This document shows, in pieces, positions 34,997 to 44,836 of a stretch of DNA of 64,000 nucleotides. The number at the start of each line of letters is the position of its first letter. The first letter of the stretch is position 1. The stretch is taken from contig NZ_CP072197.1 of assembly GCF_018987235.1 (NCBI RefSeq), forward strand, positions 744,001-808,000, written 5' to 3'. The DNA comes from Lactobacillus crispatus. GTDB lineage: Bacteria > Bacillota > Bacilli > Lactobacillales > Lactobacillaceae. Below the pieces are notes generated by a model that was not told where the DNA came from, did not search any database, and was given only the letters and a program-made list of their open reading frames with translations. The translations under genes were made by a program, and so were the position numbers.

Positions 34997-35434
34997 ATGA
35001 CTTTTAACAAAGAAGAAAAAGAGCAAGCTTTAAAGCGGCTAACTGATGAGGAATATAACGTAACTCAAAAGGCCGCTACAGAATATCCTTTTACCGGAAA
35101 ATATGATGATTTTTATGAAAAGGGGATTTACGTTGATGTAGTGTCAGGTGAGCCACTTTTTTCAAGCTTAGATAAGTATAATGCAGGCTGTGGTTGGCCT
35201 AGTTTTACTAAGCCAATTAAGAAATTAACTTACCACCGCGATCAATCGCACGGAATGGAGAGAACAGAAGTTAAAAGTCCCGAAGCTGATTCTCACTTAG
35301 GTCATGTTTTTACTGACGGCCCAGTGGATCGAGGTGGTTTACGTTACTGCATTAATTCCGCAGCATTGAGATTTATTCCATATGATCAGTTGGAACAGGC
35401 TGGCTATGGTGAATATAAGAAAATATTTGAATAA
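34997..35434 (+). CDS. msrB: Peptide-methionine (R)-S-oxide reductase
   Basis: 145 aa. [21 protein letters not shown] ([13 protein letters not shown]) and the catalytic [11 protein letters not shown] are diagnostic of MsrB. It reduces methionine-R-sulfoxide in proteins using thioredoxin. The zinc-binding CxxC pairs of some MsrBs are missing, as in many Firmicutes forms. AAAGGAATGATCC precedes the ATG. Confidence 0.95.
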   Translation: MTFNKEEKEQALKRLTDEEYNVTQKAATEYPFTGKYDDFYEKGIYVDVVSGEPLFSSLDKYNAGCGWPSFTKPIKKLTYHRDQSHGMERTEVKSPEADSHLGHVFTDGPVDRGGLRYCINSAALRFIPYDQLEQAGYGEYKKIFE

Positions 35435-35437
35435 AAA

Positions 35438-35472
35438 ATACGGCAGATACTTAAAATAAATATCTGCCGTAT
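35438..35472. terminator. Bidirectional terminator
   Basis: Perfect 12-bp stem ATACGGCAGATA/TATCTGCCGTAT between msrB and the converging pepX. Confidence 0.88.
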
Positions 35473-35490
35473 TAGTTTATATATTAAAAA

Positions 35491-37872
35491 TTATTTCTCA
35501 TAGAACTTAATTTCAGTATTGGCCAAATCAACTGTATAAGTTTCTTCTTCAAGTGGTCGTTTAGTCATTCCTTCATCAGTTGAGTAGATGATCAAGGCCA
35601 ACTTACTACCAGATGGAAGAGTGTAGTAGGTAGGTTGAAGCAAGAAGTCTAAATCGTAGAACTTGTCAGCATCAATCTTCTCAGGTCTTTTCATGTCCTT
35701 ATAGTTTTGTAAGTTCATGTGAGCCTTAGTGATCAACTTAGCCTTAGTCTTCTTGTCCGGCACAAATTCTTGCAAAGTATCAGTGCCAAATCTATAGCCA
35801 AGTTCTTGACCGCCGCGCATTAAGAACTTAGGTGTAGCGGTTAAGCGTCTTCTTTCTCCCAATTCAACTAAAGCAACAGAAATTTGTCCCTTAGGTAAGC
35901 TGCCTTTAACTCTAACTTTTACTTCAGGACGACCGACAATCGTAGTTGGGTGAATAAATTCGTCTGTTTTAAAACGCAAACTTGGTTTAGCCCATTTTTC
36001 ATCACCACAGATGAATTTGTATAGCCAGTCGCTTTCTGAGATGTCAGCCTTCTTAAATTCAATGCCACCTTCATCGACAAATGATTGTTGTGCTTTGCCA
36101 TTGCCATCTTGGAAAAGCTCGCCGTCATCAGTTGGGTAGTAGGTCTTCTTTTGACCTAATTCATTTGACCAATCCTTTTCTTCGTGCCACTTGTCAGCTT
36201 GCAAGTTGTCCTGGATCATGACGGTTGGCCATTGCTTGTAAGCATTGTTTTCAATCCCTAGTAATTCATGTACAAACCAAAGGTTCATCAAGTCAGTAAA
36301 ATCAATAGAAACAAAGTTGTTCATATTGTAGTGAGGACCTTGGTGTAGGAAAAGATGATGCTTCATTGGCATTTTTTTGACTAGTTGCCAAATTTTATAA
36401 ACATTCTTTGGCTTAACGTTCCAGTCATTTAAACCGTGAACAGAAATCCAAGAACATTTGATGCCGTCAGCGTGATGGCGGTAGTTTCTTGCTTCCCAAA
36501 AGTTGGAATATTGACCGGTTTCACGGTCTTCTTTTGTTAAAAGCTCTTTTTGCATCTTGTCGTATTCTGGTTTGATCTTTAAGTAAGAACCTGCATCCCA
36601 CAAGTTTGATTGACAAGTTTCAGCCAGTAAATCAAGGTCTTCACCTTGGCAGGCTTCGGGTGCGATTACCAAACCGTGTTCACGGTAATAGTCATACCAA
36701 GAAGAAATAGCGGCTTCAGAAACCACAGTTTTCAAGCCTTTAACCCCAGTAGTGGCAATAGCAATTTGCAAAGTGCCTAAATATGAACGACCAGTCATTC
36801 CGATATTGCCATTGCACCAGTCAGCTTTAGTTTGAACAGATCTAGTACGATCAGTGTAAGCGATACGATCGCCGTGGAGCCATTCGATAACTGCAGCAGC
36901 TGATTCAGTTTCTTCAGGTGCACCAGTAATACGAACTCCATCACTACCGCGGGTACCAATTGCTCCAGCAAAAACACTGGCAAAACCACGAGCAAGCATA
37001 TACTCATTTAATGGATAAGAAGATTTATGTACTGCTTCTTCGGTAGCTGGGTGGTTAGAGTCGTCTGGCTGCTTTGCTTTAACTATTGGTGAATGAACAT
37101 ATTGTGGATCATTCCAATCGGCGGCATCAGATAAATTTTCGTCAACATTATGGTTACGCTTTTCATTAGCGATAATTCCGCCGAAATATGGTGAAGCAGT
37201 ATAAAGGGCAGGCACTTTTAAGCCTTTGTTAGTTTCAGCTGGTCGGAAAACAGTAACTTGAATCAAGTCACTCTTACCATCATGATCAGTATCAAGATCA
37301 GTTTCAACGTAAACAACTTCACGAATTACTTTGTTGGTATCGAAGACAGGAATAGCTTTGCCATTGAAAAATTTAAACTTATTTTGTCCCCAGAATTGAG
37401 TAAAGTACCCCTTACCAGCCATTACATCGAGCAAAATTTGACCGTTTTTGGCGCGAGTATTGAGCAAACGATAAAAAGCAGAGATTAACTTTTTGACATC
37501 AGAAATGTCTTGGACAAAAGGTAAAGCATTCTTTTGCATAAAGCCGGTTGGATCGGCTAATTCGTAGTCATAATGAACATGATAGCCAAGTAATTGTAAG
37601 GCTACATTATAGAATTGAGCAGTACCAATTGATTCAGGCTTTCCTTTTAAAAAGTCAGCTAAAGTTTGCTCATTTGAAACAGCAAATTCAGATAATTTTG
37701 TTGTCTTAGCAGCGTCAGTTTTTGCTTCAGCAATTGTCATTTTAACGAGCTTGCCCAGCAAATCGTTAAAATTCCAGTCTGCATAATTTTTAGGTAAGAA
37801 ATTGATGTCGATTAATTCTTTTACTTGTTGATCGAAGTCAGTTTCGACATAAGCGTATTGATTATATTTCAT
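35491..37872 (-). CDS. pepX: X-prolyl dipeptidyl aminopeptidase
   Basis: 793 aa, the usual PepX length (S15 serine peptidase). The N-terminal helical domain is followed by the alpha/beta-hydrolase core with [12 protein letters not shown] (catalytic Ser363), and the C-terminal jelly-roll domain. It removes X-Pro dipeptides from casein- or host-derived peptides in the cytoplasm. AAAGGAG site before ATG 37872. No lesion. Monocistronic. Confidence 0.97.
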   Translation of the reverse strand: MKYNQYAYVETDFDQQVKELIDINFLPKNYADWNFNDLLGKLVKMTIAEAKTDAAKTTKLSEFAVSNEQTLADFLKGKPESIGTAQFYNVALQLLGYHVHYDYELADPTGFMQKNALPFVQDISDVKKLISAFYRLLNTRAKNGQILLDVMAGKGYFTQFWGQNKFKFFNGKAIPVFDTNKVIREVVYVETDLDTDHDGKSDLIQVTVFRPAETNKGLKVPALYTASPYFGGIIANEKRNHNVDENLSDAADWNDPQYVHSPIVKAKQPDDSNHPATEEAVHKSSYPLNEYMLARGFASVFAGAIGTRGSDGVRITGAPEETESAAAVIEWLHGDRIAYTDRTRSVQTKADWCNGNIGMTGRSYLGTLQIAIATTGVKGLKTVVSEAAISSWYDYYREHGLVIAPEACQGEDLDLLAETCQSNLWDAGSYLKIKPEYDKMQKELLTKEDRETGQYSNFWEARNYRHHADGIKCSWISVHGLNDWNVKPKNVYKIWQLVKKMPMKHHLFLHQGPHYNMNNFVSIDFTDLMNLWFVHELLGIENNAYKQWPTVMIQDNLQADKWHEEKDWSNELGQKKTYYPTDDGELFQDGNGKAQQSFVDEGGIEFKKADISESDWLYKFICGDEKWAKPSLRFKTDEFIHPTTIVGRPEVKVRVKGSLPKGQISVALVELGERRRLTATPKFLMRGGQELGYRFGTDTLQEFVPDKKTKAKLITKAHMNLQNYKDMKRPEKIDADKFYDLDFLLQPTYYTLPSGSKLALIIYSTDEGMTKRPLEEETYTVDLANTEIKFYEK

Positions 37873-37969
37873 ATTTTTCTCCTTTGCAGTTTAATTACTT
37901 TCTATTTTACTTTTAATTGTGGCTATAACCAATAGATATGAAAATTAATAAGTAAGAAATATTTTTTTA

Positions 37970-38266
37970 AAATTGAATTCTGCCGGAAAACCGAACAAAA
38001 TGAATGCTAGCTATCGGAAAATGACGGGTGTAAGAGAAACATATCCGAAAAATAAAGTTCGTGTTTTAAACATCATTGGTGATATTGGTGGTCAAACCGA
38101 TGGAACAGTACCCAATGTATCATCTTTGTCATTAAAGTATTTAGTGGCAGATCGTGCTAAAAGCTATCAGGTAGTGAAGTTTACTGGAAAAAATGCACGT
38201 CACTCCAAGTTGCATGAGAATCCAAAAGTAGATAAAGTATTAATCAAATTCCTGTGGAATAAATAA
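37970..38266 (+). pseudogene. C-terminal fragment of a DUF915-type alpha/beta hydrolase
   Basis: About 97 codons with VRVLNIIGDIGGQTDGTVPNVSSLSL and VKFTGKNARHSKLHENPKVDKVLIKFLW, matching the C-terminal third of the DUF915 cell-surface hydrolases of lactobacilli (the Asp of DGTVPN and the His of SKLHENP would be catalytic). The N-terminal two thirds, signal peptide and nucleophile motif are absent upstream, and no ribosome-binding site is seen. A gene remnant. Confidence 0.8.
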
Positions 38267-38273
38267 AGTTAAT

Positions 38274-38303
38274 AATAGGCATGCGAACGTATGTCTATTT
38301 TTT
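38274..38303 (+). terminator. Terminator after the DUF915 remnant
   Basis: Stem AATAGGCATGCG/CGTATGTCTATT (with G-T pairs) followed by six T. Confidence 0.7.
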
Positions 38304-38388
38304 GTGCCTTTTCTTAATCCAATTACTTGAATTATAAAATAATGCGTGTATAATATTCATCTAATTAATAAAGAAAGGGCATGGTTTT

Positions 38389-38649
38389 ATGAAGCTATTA
38401 AAGACTAAAATCTTAACAATTCTGTGTGGCTTGCTAACATTGAACGGCTTAGCCATGTTGTTTTCAGGATTGATTATCCAAATGGACGAAGTTGCTGATT
38501 TTGATTCAGCCCAAAGTTTAGCAGTTGCTAATTCGACTAATGCCATTATTTTGGCAGGAATTATTATGATTTTGCTTTTTGGGGCATTGTTTTTCGATGG
38601 TTGGGCTAAGCTCAAGAACAGGCATGCTAAGCACGTTAAGTTAGTTTAA
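38389..38649 (+). CDS. Small membrane protein, 86 aa
   Basis: Two hydrophobic helices (about residues 7-30 and 50-70) separated by an acidic stretch QMDEVADFDSAQ, ending in a basic tail RHAKHVKLV. AAAGAAAGG site before ATG 38389, own terminator. No family recognised. Confidence 0.7.
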   Translation: MKLLKTKILTILCGLLTLNGLAMLFSGLIIQMDEVADFDSAQSLAVANSTNAIILAGIIMILLFGALFFDGWAKLKNRHAKHVKLV

Positions 38650-38659
38650 TAGAATAGAT

Positions 38660-38692
38660 AAGACTAGCTCTGAAGTGAGCTAGTCTTTTTTT
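38660..38692 (+). terminator. Terminator
   Basis: Stem AGACTAGCTC/GAGCTAGTCT followed by seven T. Confidence 0.88.
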
Positions 38693-38770
38693 GCCCAAAA
38701 TTAAAGTCTTCTTTACCGTTTTTTTACTTTTGCATGTGATAATGAGCCAAAATTAATCAGGGAGATAGTT

Positions 38771-39097
38771 ATGGGATTCTGGTATTATTATGTTTTGCCA
38801 TTAGTGACGGCTATTTTATTCGTTTGGCTAGGAAACCGAGTTATGGTGACTAAAAAATGGATTAGCATAATTTTTTACTCATTAGCTGGAGTAGGCTATT
38901 TAATTGCATCGGTTTTTGCTGTTTTTTATATCTATGCAACAGTAGAAGAAATTTTAACGCCAGATATTTTAACAAAAATAGGTTGGCATTATTTTTGGAG
39001 TGATAATTTTATTTTTCTTCTTACCAGCACTGTTCTATTAACAATTAGCTATTTTGTACTAAAACGTGGTAGATTACGCAGATTACGGATGAAATAG
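38771..39097 (+). CDS. Small membrane protein, 108 aa
   Basis: Three hydrophobic segments (about 5-20, 32-55, 80-98) and a strongly basic end KRGRLRRLRMK. CAGGGAG site before ATG. Not recognised; 59 nt upstream of the HAD gene, possibly cotranscribed with it. Confidence 0.7.
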   Translation: MGFWYYYVLPLVTAILFVWLGNRVMVTKKWISIIFYSLAGVGYLIASVFAVFYIYATVEEILTPDILTKIGWHYFWSDNFIFLLTSTVLLTISYFVLKRGRLRRLRMK

Positions 39098-39156
39098 GAT
39101 GCTCAAAAATGATAAGATTATTTTTGGAAAAAATAGAATAATGATGGGGTGAAAAA

Positions 39157-39972
39157 ATGACTTTACCATTTAAGGCAGTTGCTGTAGATATGGACGGCAC
39201 GTTTTTAGATGATCGTAAGCAGTTTAATCACAAGGAATTTGATCAAATTTTGACTGAATTTGAAAAACGAGGAGTACATTTTATCGTGGCTTCAGGGCGT
39301 CCTTATGTTAGATTGAAGCAGGACTTTGGCAAGTTTGCCAGCAGAATGGATTTCGTAACTTTGAATGGCTCGAGATTAATCATCAAGGGTCAAGAAGCTG
39401 GCAGTTATTTGCTTAATCGCGATGACGTTTTAAAGCTAATTCATGATGTACATGTGAAATATGGTGAAATGGCTACAATGGTTTTTGGCCGAGATATTGC
39501 ATATTTGCATAGCAATGTTGAAAAAGATGAACGCGACTTTTTGGCTTACTTTGCTGGTAATAGTACCGTGATTGATGACTGGAATGATTTGCCAGAACAG
39601 ATTTATCAGATAACCTTTGGCATGGATAGTTCCAAGGCAGCGGAGATTGAACGTGATTTTAATTTTGAACATAATAACCAGATCTCTGCTTTTGCTTCCG
39701 CAACTTTTGCCATTGATGTTAACACACAAGGCGTTAATAAGGGTGCCGGATTAAAGCATCTCCTAGAAAAGATGGGGATGACTGGGGATGATCTGATTGC
39801 TTTTGGAGACGGTGGCAATGATATTGACATGCTTGACTTTGCCAAATATTCTTATGCGATGGCTAATGGCATGGATAAGGTAAAAAAGCACGCCAAATAT
39901 ATTGCACCAGCTAATACGGAGAACGGTGTTTTCAAAGTTTTGCAAAAATATTTAGCTGAAGATAAAAAATAG
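39157..39972 (+). CDS. HAD-superfamily Cof-type phosphatase
   Basis: 271 aa. Motif I DMDGTFLDD, motif II VASGRP, and motif IV FGDGGNDIDML with the type IIB cap between are all present, including KGAGLKHLLEKMG before motif IV. Such enzymes dephosphorylate sugar phosphates, PLP or FMN; the substrate is not predictable. GGGGTG site before ATG 39157. Confidence 0.92.
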   Translation: MTLPFKAVAVDMDGTFLDDRKQFNHKEFDQILTEFEKRGVHFIVASGRPYVRLKQDFGKFASRMDFVTLNGSRLIIKGQEAGSYLLNRDDVLKLIHDVHVKYGEMATMVFGRDIAYLHSNVEKDERDFLAYFAGNSTVIDDWNDLPEQIYQITFGMDSSKAAEIERDFNFEHNNQISAFASATFAIDVNTQGVNKGAGLKHLLEKMGMTGDDLIAFGDGGNDIDMLDFAKYSYAMANGMDKVKKHAKYIAPANTENGVFKVLQKYLAEDKK

Positions 39973-39979
39973 CTTGTAA

Positions 39980-40193
39980 AATTAAATTAATATGATATAG
40001 TTTTAATTAACTTATAGAAATAGAGGAAATTGCCATATGATTCGTTTACTGAATCTCTAATATTTGATTTGTTGTTTAGCAAAATACTGTCTTTGCACCT
40101 TGTTTAGTGCACCCATTTTTTGCTTGCATACCAAGTATTAGCAGTAGATGAATTGAGGGTGGTTTTCTTTATCAAAATCAACCTTTATTTGTT
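39980..40193 (+). promoter_or_regulatory. Attenuation-type leader of the ABC exporter genes
   Basis: The region holds a 7-codon uORF with a good ribosome-binding site (40037-40060). A local hairpin TGCAC (40094-40098)/GTGCA (40107-40111) follows. The segment AGTGCA (40106-40111) can instead pair with TGCACT (40193-40198), which is the 5' arm of the terminator at 40194-40235. The two states are mutually exclusive. This fits ribosome-mediated control of a drug exporter; the trigger is inferred. Confidence 0.65.
40037..40060 (+). CDS. Leader peptide MIRLLNL
   Basis: ATG to TAA, seven codons, preceded by TAGAGGA at 9-nt spacing. It is too short for an independent function and located at the head of the exporter leader. 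Confidence 0.6.
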   Translation: MIRLLNL

Positions 40194-40235
40194 GCACTGT
40201 TAATAGGATGTGAGCATCCAGAACAGTGCTTTTTC
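40194..40235 (+). terminator. Leader terminator before the ABC exporter
   Basis: Two stacked stems GCACTGTT/AACAGTGC and GGATG/CATCC with a TGAG loop, then TTTTTCTTT. It lies 70 nt before the first ABC ATG with no gene ahead of it except the uORF, so it is regulatory. Confidence 0.82.
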
Positions 40236-40305
40236 TTTGCGACAAATCATGTTAGAGATTTTTTTGCTGATTATACGTTTTTGTCAAAAAAGAATGAGGA
40301 AAATA

Positions 40306-41878
40306 ATGGGTTTAAGAGATTATATTAAAGCTAACCGTCAGCGGGCAATGTTAGTTCTGTTTTTGATTACGCTAACGCAACTGACAACTACAATGTACAC
40401 CTACTTAACTAGTCCGCAGTTAAATGCAATTGCAAGTGGTAAATTCGAACTGTTTTTGGAATTAATCTTTGTACAATTTTTAATTGGACAGGTCTGCAAT
40501 GTCAGTTTTAATTGGGGAAGTTTACAAAATACCAAACAAACACAGACACTTTTTCATCAGGTAAGACAGCGAATTATACGACATTATTATCAGCAGCCTG
40601 AAGACAAAGTTTCAGAGATGGAAAATCATTTGGGAAATGACTTGCAGTTAGTGCAAGAGAGTTACTATAATGTTTACTTCTATTTTGTTTGTGACTTATA
40701 TTTTAACTATTGGTACGCTGTTTACCTTTCATTGGATATTGGTTGTCTATACGTTATTAGTTACTTTGCTTGCAGTAGTAGTGCCGAAATTGACTGAAAA
40801 ATATACCAATCGAGCAACTAAAGCTGTTTCTATCCAAAATAAGCAATTTTTGCAGTTGTTAGAAAAATGGTTCAAGGGTTTAGATGAGCTGCGACGCTAC
40901 CAGAATAAAGTTGTTTTGAAAAAGGTGGTGGGACAACAGAGTCAGAAACTAGAGCAGAGTGAATATCAGCGAGATAAATTGCTACATTATACTAGCTTAG
41001 TGTCTGCGATATTTAATATAGCTGGTCGTGTTGGTGTTCCATTTATTGCTGGAATTTTGTTTTTCAATCATCAGGTAAATTTAGGAGCGATTCTGACAGC
41101 GGGATATTTTGCCAATGGAATTTTTTATAGTGTAGATAGTTGCGTGAACAGATATACGCAATTAAAATCAACGAAAACTTTGCGGGATGATCTGGCTAAA
41201 TTGCAAAAGTGTTTACCAGAAAAAGGGTATGATTCTTTAAAACAAATCGCTACCGTTCAAATAAAAAGCTTGTCAGTACAATATCCAAATGGTGAAGGAA
41301 TTACTTATCCTGACTTTGAACTGAAGAATGGTGAAAAGGTTTTATTGACTGGTGATTCAGGTACAGGAAAATCAACTTTATTAAAAGTTTTGTTAGGGCA
41401 AATTAAGCCAAGTACGGGTGAAGTAATCTATTGCGATAAAACAGGAAAAAAGATCAAACCTGATTTACGTCAATTAGGTTATTTGGCACAGGACTTATTG
41501 ATCTTTCCTGGCAGTATTCAAGAAAATATTACTATGTTTAAGCCTAAGCTTAATAAAAAAGCTGTACAAGTGATTCATAAGACGGTTTTTGATAGTGATC
41601 AAGCGCGTTTGAAAAATGGGATAGAGACACAGCTTGATCCACAACAGGAATTGCTGTCTGGTGGACAGAAACAAAAGGTAGTTTTAATGCGGGCGTTGTT
41701 GCATGAGAAGCCGATTCTGTACTTAGATGAAGCAACTAGTGCAATTGATCAACAAGCAACGACAAAAATCTTCCAAAACTTAATGCAAAGTAGAGCAACA
41801 ATTTTGGCCGTTGCACACAATTTAACCGTAGAACAACGAGCATTGTTTGATCGTGAAGTTCACTTGGAGGGAAAATAA
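40306..41878 (+). pseudogene. ABC exporter half-transporter, frameshifted
   Basis: Starts MGLRDYIKANRQRAM at ATG 40306 (GAGGA site). The membrane domain is in frame to about QESYYN (40670), after which the sequence continues in the +1 frame (FTSILFVTYILTIGTLFTFHW and on). The nucleotide-binding domain has TGDSGTGKST, LSGGQKQK and ILYLDEATSAID. One extra base near 40665-40675 explains the shift. If real, the exporter pair loses one subunit; the second frame has internal ATGs, but they would give a protein lacking the first helices. Partner gene follows with one-base overlap. Confidence 0.82.
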
Positions 41879-43458
41879 TGAGTAGCAAAGAATTATTTAA
41901 ACTTAATCCAATTAAATTCTGTCTGGCTATGGGACTACAGATTATTGCAGCAGTTGGCGAAGTAGTTGTAGCTTATGTGTTAACTTTGCAATTTGATGCT
42001 GCCAAAAATAGAAACTTGAGTTTATTTTTAACTTGGACATTAATCCAGCTGTCTAGCTATGTCATGGTATTCTTATTCTATAATTTGGCGGGAATCATTT
42101 GGCAAAAGTTGATTCAAAATTACCTGCATTTAATTCGGCAAGAACTAACAGATCATTATTTTGCCGATAGTCAAAAGCATGCGGTTAGTGCAGTGCAAAA
42201 TCGGATGACTAATGATTTGAAACTGTTACATAATGACTATTTAGATTCGTTCCGCTATGTAGTAGGGATGCTAGCCGGTATTGTCGGTGTAGCCTTTAGC
42301 TTGGTGACTTTTCAGTGGAGTTTGTTAGTTGCTTGTTTAATTTTTGCCGCAATTCAGATTTATTTACCTAAATTACTGGATAAGCCATTACAAAAAGCTA
42401 CTGAAAAGGTATCAGTAGCTAATCGAAAGTATTTGAAGACTTTAGGTGATTGGTTAATTGGCTTATCAGAAGTTCGTCGCTATTTGGCTAGCGATAAGCT
42501 TTTTAAGACTATTGCTGAAAATTCAGGACGCTTGGAAGCAGCAAATATTGAGAAGGAAAAAGTAGATCAGGAATTAGATTATCTGAATCAATTGGCTTAT
42601 TCATTAGGAGATGTGCTAATCTTTCTTTTAACTGGATTTTTGGTAGTGAATAATTGGGCTGCTTTTGGTTTGATTGCCAGCATTGGCAACTTCAATGGAG
42701 CACTATTTGGTTCTTTGCAAGGAGTTGCTAATTATGGTGGAAGAATGCGAGCAACGAAGAAATTGCGAGAAGAGATTTTTGTAGCTAGAAAGAAAATTCA
42801 GTCTGAACAGAAAAGTAATTTAGAACAAGCGGTTAGTTTTTCAATCCATAATTTAGCTATCGATTTTAGAAACGGTGAGGCCGTGACTTTCCCAGATTTC
42901 CAAGTTAAAGCTGGAGAGAAAATTTTACTAACAGGTGATTCAGGTACAGGAAAATCAACTTTACTCAAATTGATTTTAGGTGAATTGCAAGCCAGTCGCG
43001 GCAAGATTCAATACTTTAATCAAAAGGGTGAAAAGATTCAACCTGATTTAGCTGAAATTGGCTATTTGCCGCAAGATCCAGTGTTATTCCCAGTAACGAT
43101 TGTTGAAAATATTACGATGTTCAATTCAAAATTGCTAAGTCGAGTTAAATCAGCCATTGAAAAAGTTCAATTTGCAGGAGATATTGCTAAGTTTTCGGCC
43201 GGCATTGAGACTAAGATTGACCTTGATCAATTGAATATTTCTGGTGGTCAGAGGCAGAAAATTGTTTTAGCTAGAAGCATGGTGCACCAGAGCAAGTTGA
43301 TTTTGATTGATGAGGCGACAAGTGCAATTGATCAGGCGGCTACGATGAAAATTTTGCGTCAGTTGACTAAGACGGATGCAACGATTGTATTCATTGCTCA
43401 CAACTTTAATCAAGAAATGCATCAATTGTTTGATCGTGAAATTCATTTAAAGAAATAA
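41878..43458 (+). CDS. ABC exporter half-transporter (ATPase plus membrane domain)
   Basis: 526 aa. N-terminal domain with about six helices, then an ATPase with TGDSGTGKSTLLK, ISGGQRQK and LILIDEATSAID. It is related to the preceding gene over its whole length (shared GDSGTGKSTLLK, KIQPDL, QAATMKI), so the pair forms a heterodimer. Likely a multidrug or peptide exporter. ATG overlaps the previous stop by one base. The leader upstream suggests inducible expression. Confidence 0.9.
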   Translation: MSSKELFKLNPIKFCLAMGLQIIAAVGEVVVAYVLTLQFDAAKNRNLSLFLTWTLIQLSSYVMVFLFYNLAGIIWQKLIQNYLHLIRQELTDHYFADSQKHAVSAVQNRMTNDLKLLHNDYLDSFRYVVGMLAGIVGVAFSLVTFQWSLLVACLIFAAIQIYLPKLLDKPLQKATEKVSVANRKYLKTLGDWLIGLSEVRRYLASDKLFKTIAENSGRLEAANIEKEKVDQELDYLNQLAYSLGDVLIFLLTGFLVVNNWAAFGLIASIGNFNGALFGSLQGVANYGGRMRATKKLREEIFVARKKIQSEQKSNLEQAVSFSIHNLAIDFRNGEAVTFPDFQVKAGEKILLTGDSGTGKSTLLKLILGELQASRGKIQYFNQKGEKIQPDLAEIGYLPQDPVLFPVTIVENITMFNSKLLSRVKSAIEKVQFAGDIAKFSAGIETKIDLDQLNISGGQRQKIVLARSMVHQSKLILIDEATSAIDQAATMKILRQLTKTDATIVFIAHNFNQEMHQLFDREIHLKK

Positions 43459-43460
43459 AA

Positions 43461-43503
43461 ACAAGCTCATAACCTCAAAGTTACAGGTTATGGGCTTGTT
43501 TTA
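43461..43503. terminator. Bidirectional terminator
   Basis: Long stem AACAAGCTCATAACCT/AGGTTATGGGCTTGTT shared by the ABC exporter gene and the converging ArsC-like gene. Confidence 0.88.
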
Positions 43504-43860
43504 TTATAGCCAAATTTGTTCGAAAATATCTTCTTTAAAACCGCAAGTTAAATTACTGTCATCAACGACTAATGGCCGCTTGATTAACTTACCATTTTTT
43601 GACATCATATCTGCAGCTTCTTCAATCGTCATTGTTGGCACTTTTTCTTTCAAATTTTCTCTGCGGTAATCTTGACCGTGTGTATTGAAGAAATATTTTA
43701 GACCACGATCTTGATATTTGGTCATCCATTTTACCAAGTCTTCTTTTTTCGGTGGCTGTTCAACTAAATCTTGAAATTCGTAGTTGACCTGATGGTCATC
43801 CATCCACTTGCGTGCTTTACGTGAGGTAGAGCAACGTTTATAACCATAAAATTTAATCAT
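43504..43860 (-). CDS. ArsC/Spx-family protein
   Basis: 118 aa with the thioredoxin-like ArsC/YffB fold: IKFYGYKRCSTSRKARKWM at the start, GQDYRRENLKEK in the middle and KRPLVVDD near the end. The single Cys of CSTS replaces the CxxC of Spx, so this is an arsenate-reductase-like protein and not the Spx regulator. 12 nt after the esterase gene, hence an operon. Confidence 0.88.
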   Translation of the reverse strand: MIKFYGYKRCSTSRKARKWMDDHQVNYEFQDLVEQPPKKEDLVKWMTKYQDRGLKYFFNTHGQDYRRENLKEKVPTMTIEEAADMMSKNGKLIKRPLVVDDSNLTCGFKEDIFEQIWL

Positions 43861-43872
43861 TATTTTCCGTCC

Positions 43873-44769
43873 TTATTTTTGTAAAAATTTTCTAAAAAAT
43901 TCAATTTCTTCATCATTGGCGATATCAGCTAGCTCGTCTTTTTGATCAACAAAGAACACATGACCGCGAGGATTGTCTTCATCACCATAGGACTTGCAGA
44001 TGGCGTGAACACCGCGACCGAGCAAGAAGCCAAAGAGGGTAAATTGCATGTCATGCAAAAAATCCTTGTTAGCCGTGATTAAAAAAGTCGGCAAGAAATT
44101 GTGATTGATATATTTTTCAACGTCGAGTTGTTCATGATACTTGTTAACTGCATTTTTAGTGAAGTAGGCGCTAGCCATGCCATCTAAATTGCTTGGGGTT
44201 AACATGAAGGAAGCAGCACAATTCAAGCCGACAGCCCTAAATTTTAAGTTCAATGGTTTGTAAGAAAATAACTTGGCATAATCTGGATTAGTCAAAATAG
44301 TGACATACTGCTCAGCCATTTGACCACCGGCGCTGTCGCCAACGATAAAAACGTTGTTGCGATCTAGACGATATTCTTCAGCGTGCTCATCAACCCAATG
44401 CATGTAGCGATCAACATCGTCTAATTCATCAGGGAATTCCGCCTTTTCTGGTGCAAGACGATAGTTGGGATTGATGAAAGCAAAACCGCGCTTAGCTAAA
44501 CCCATTCCATAATATTGGTAGATTTCTTTAGTACCATAAACCCAACCACCGCCGTGAATATTGATGATGACAGGGAAGGGAGCTTCGTGCTTTTTGGGTA
44601 AATAAACATCTAAAGTATGCCACTTTTCATCTGGACCATAAGGCAGATTATCAAGACGTTCAACTTCAGGGATGTCGTGAGGCAAGCCACTGTCACGTTT
44701 GGTGTCATGCTGATATGCACCATCTCTAAAGTCAGTAACAAACTTTTTGATTTTATCTTTAAGTTCCAT
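43873..44769 (-). CDS. Alpha/beta-hydrolase esterase (HSL/BD-FAE type)
   Basis: 298 aa. Oxyanion-hole HGGGWVYG and nucleophile GDSAGGQMAEQY are the hormone-sensitive-lipase/carboxylesterase hallmarks, and PRGHVFF carries the likely His. No signal peptide, so cytoplasmic. Probably hydrolyses short acyl esters. Cotranscribed with the ArsC-like gene. Confidence 0.9.
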   Translation of the reverse strand: MELKDKIKKFVTDFRDGAYQHDTKRDSGLPHDIPEVERLDNLPYGPDEKWHTLDVYLPKKHEAPFPVIINIHGGGWVYGTKEIYQYYGMGLAKRGFAFINPNYRLAPEKAEFPDELDDVDRYMHWVDEHAEEYRLDRNNVFIVGDSAGGQMAEQYVTILTNPDYAKLFSYKPLNLKFRAVGLNCAASFMLTPSNLDGMASAYFTKNAVNKYHEQLDVEKYINHNFLPTFLITANKDFLHDMQFTLFGFLLGRGVHAICKSYGDEDNPRGHVFFVDQKDELADIANDEEIEFFRKFLQK

Positions 44770-44836
44770 GATTGTTCTCTTTTCTAGTAATTATCTATGT
44801 TAACTCAATTATACTTTAATTGAATTTGAAAAAATA

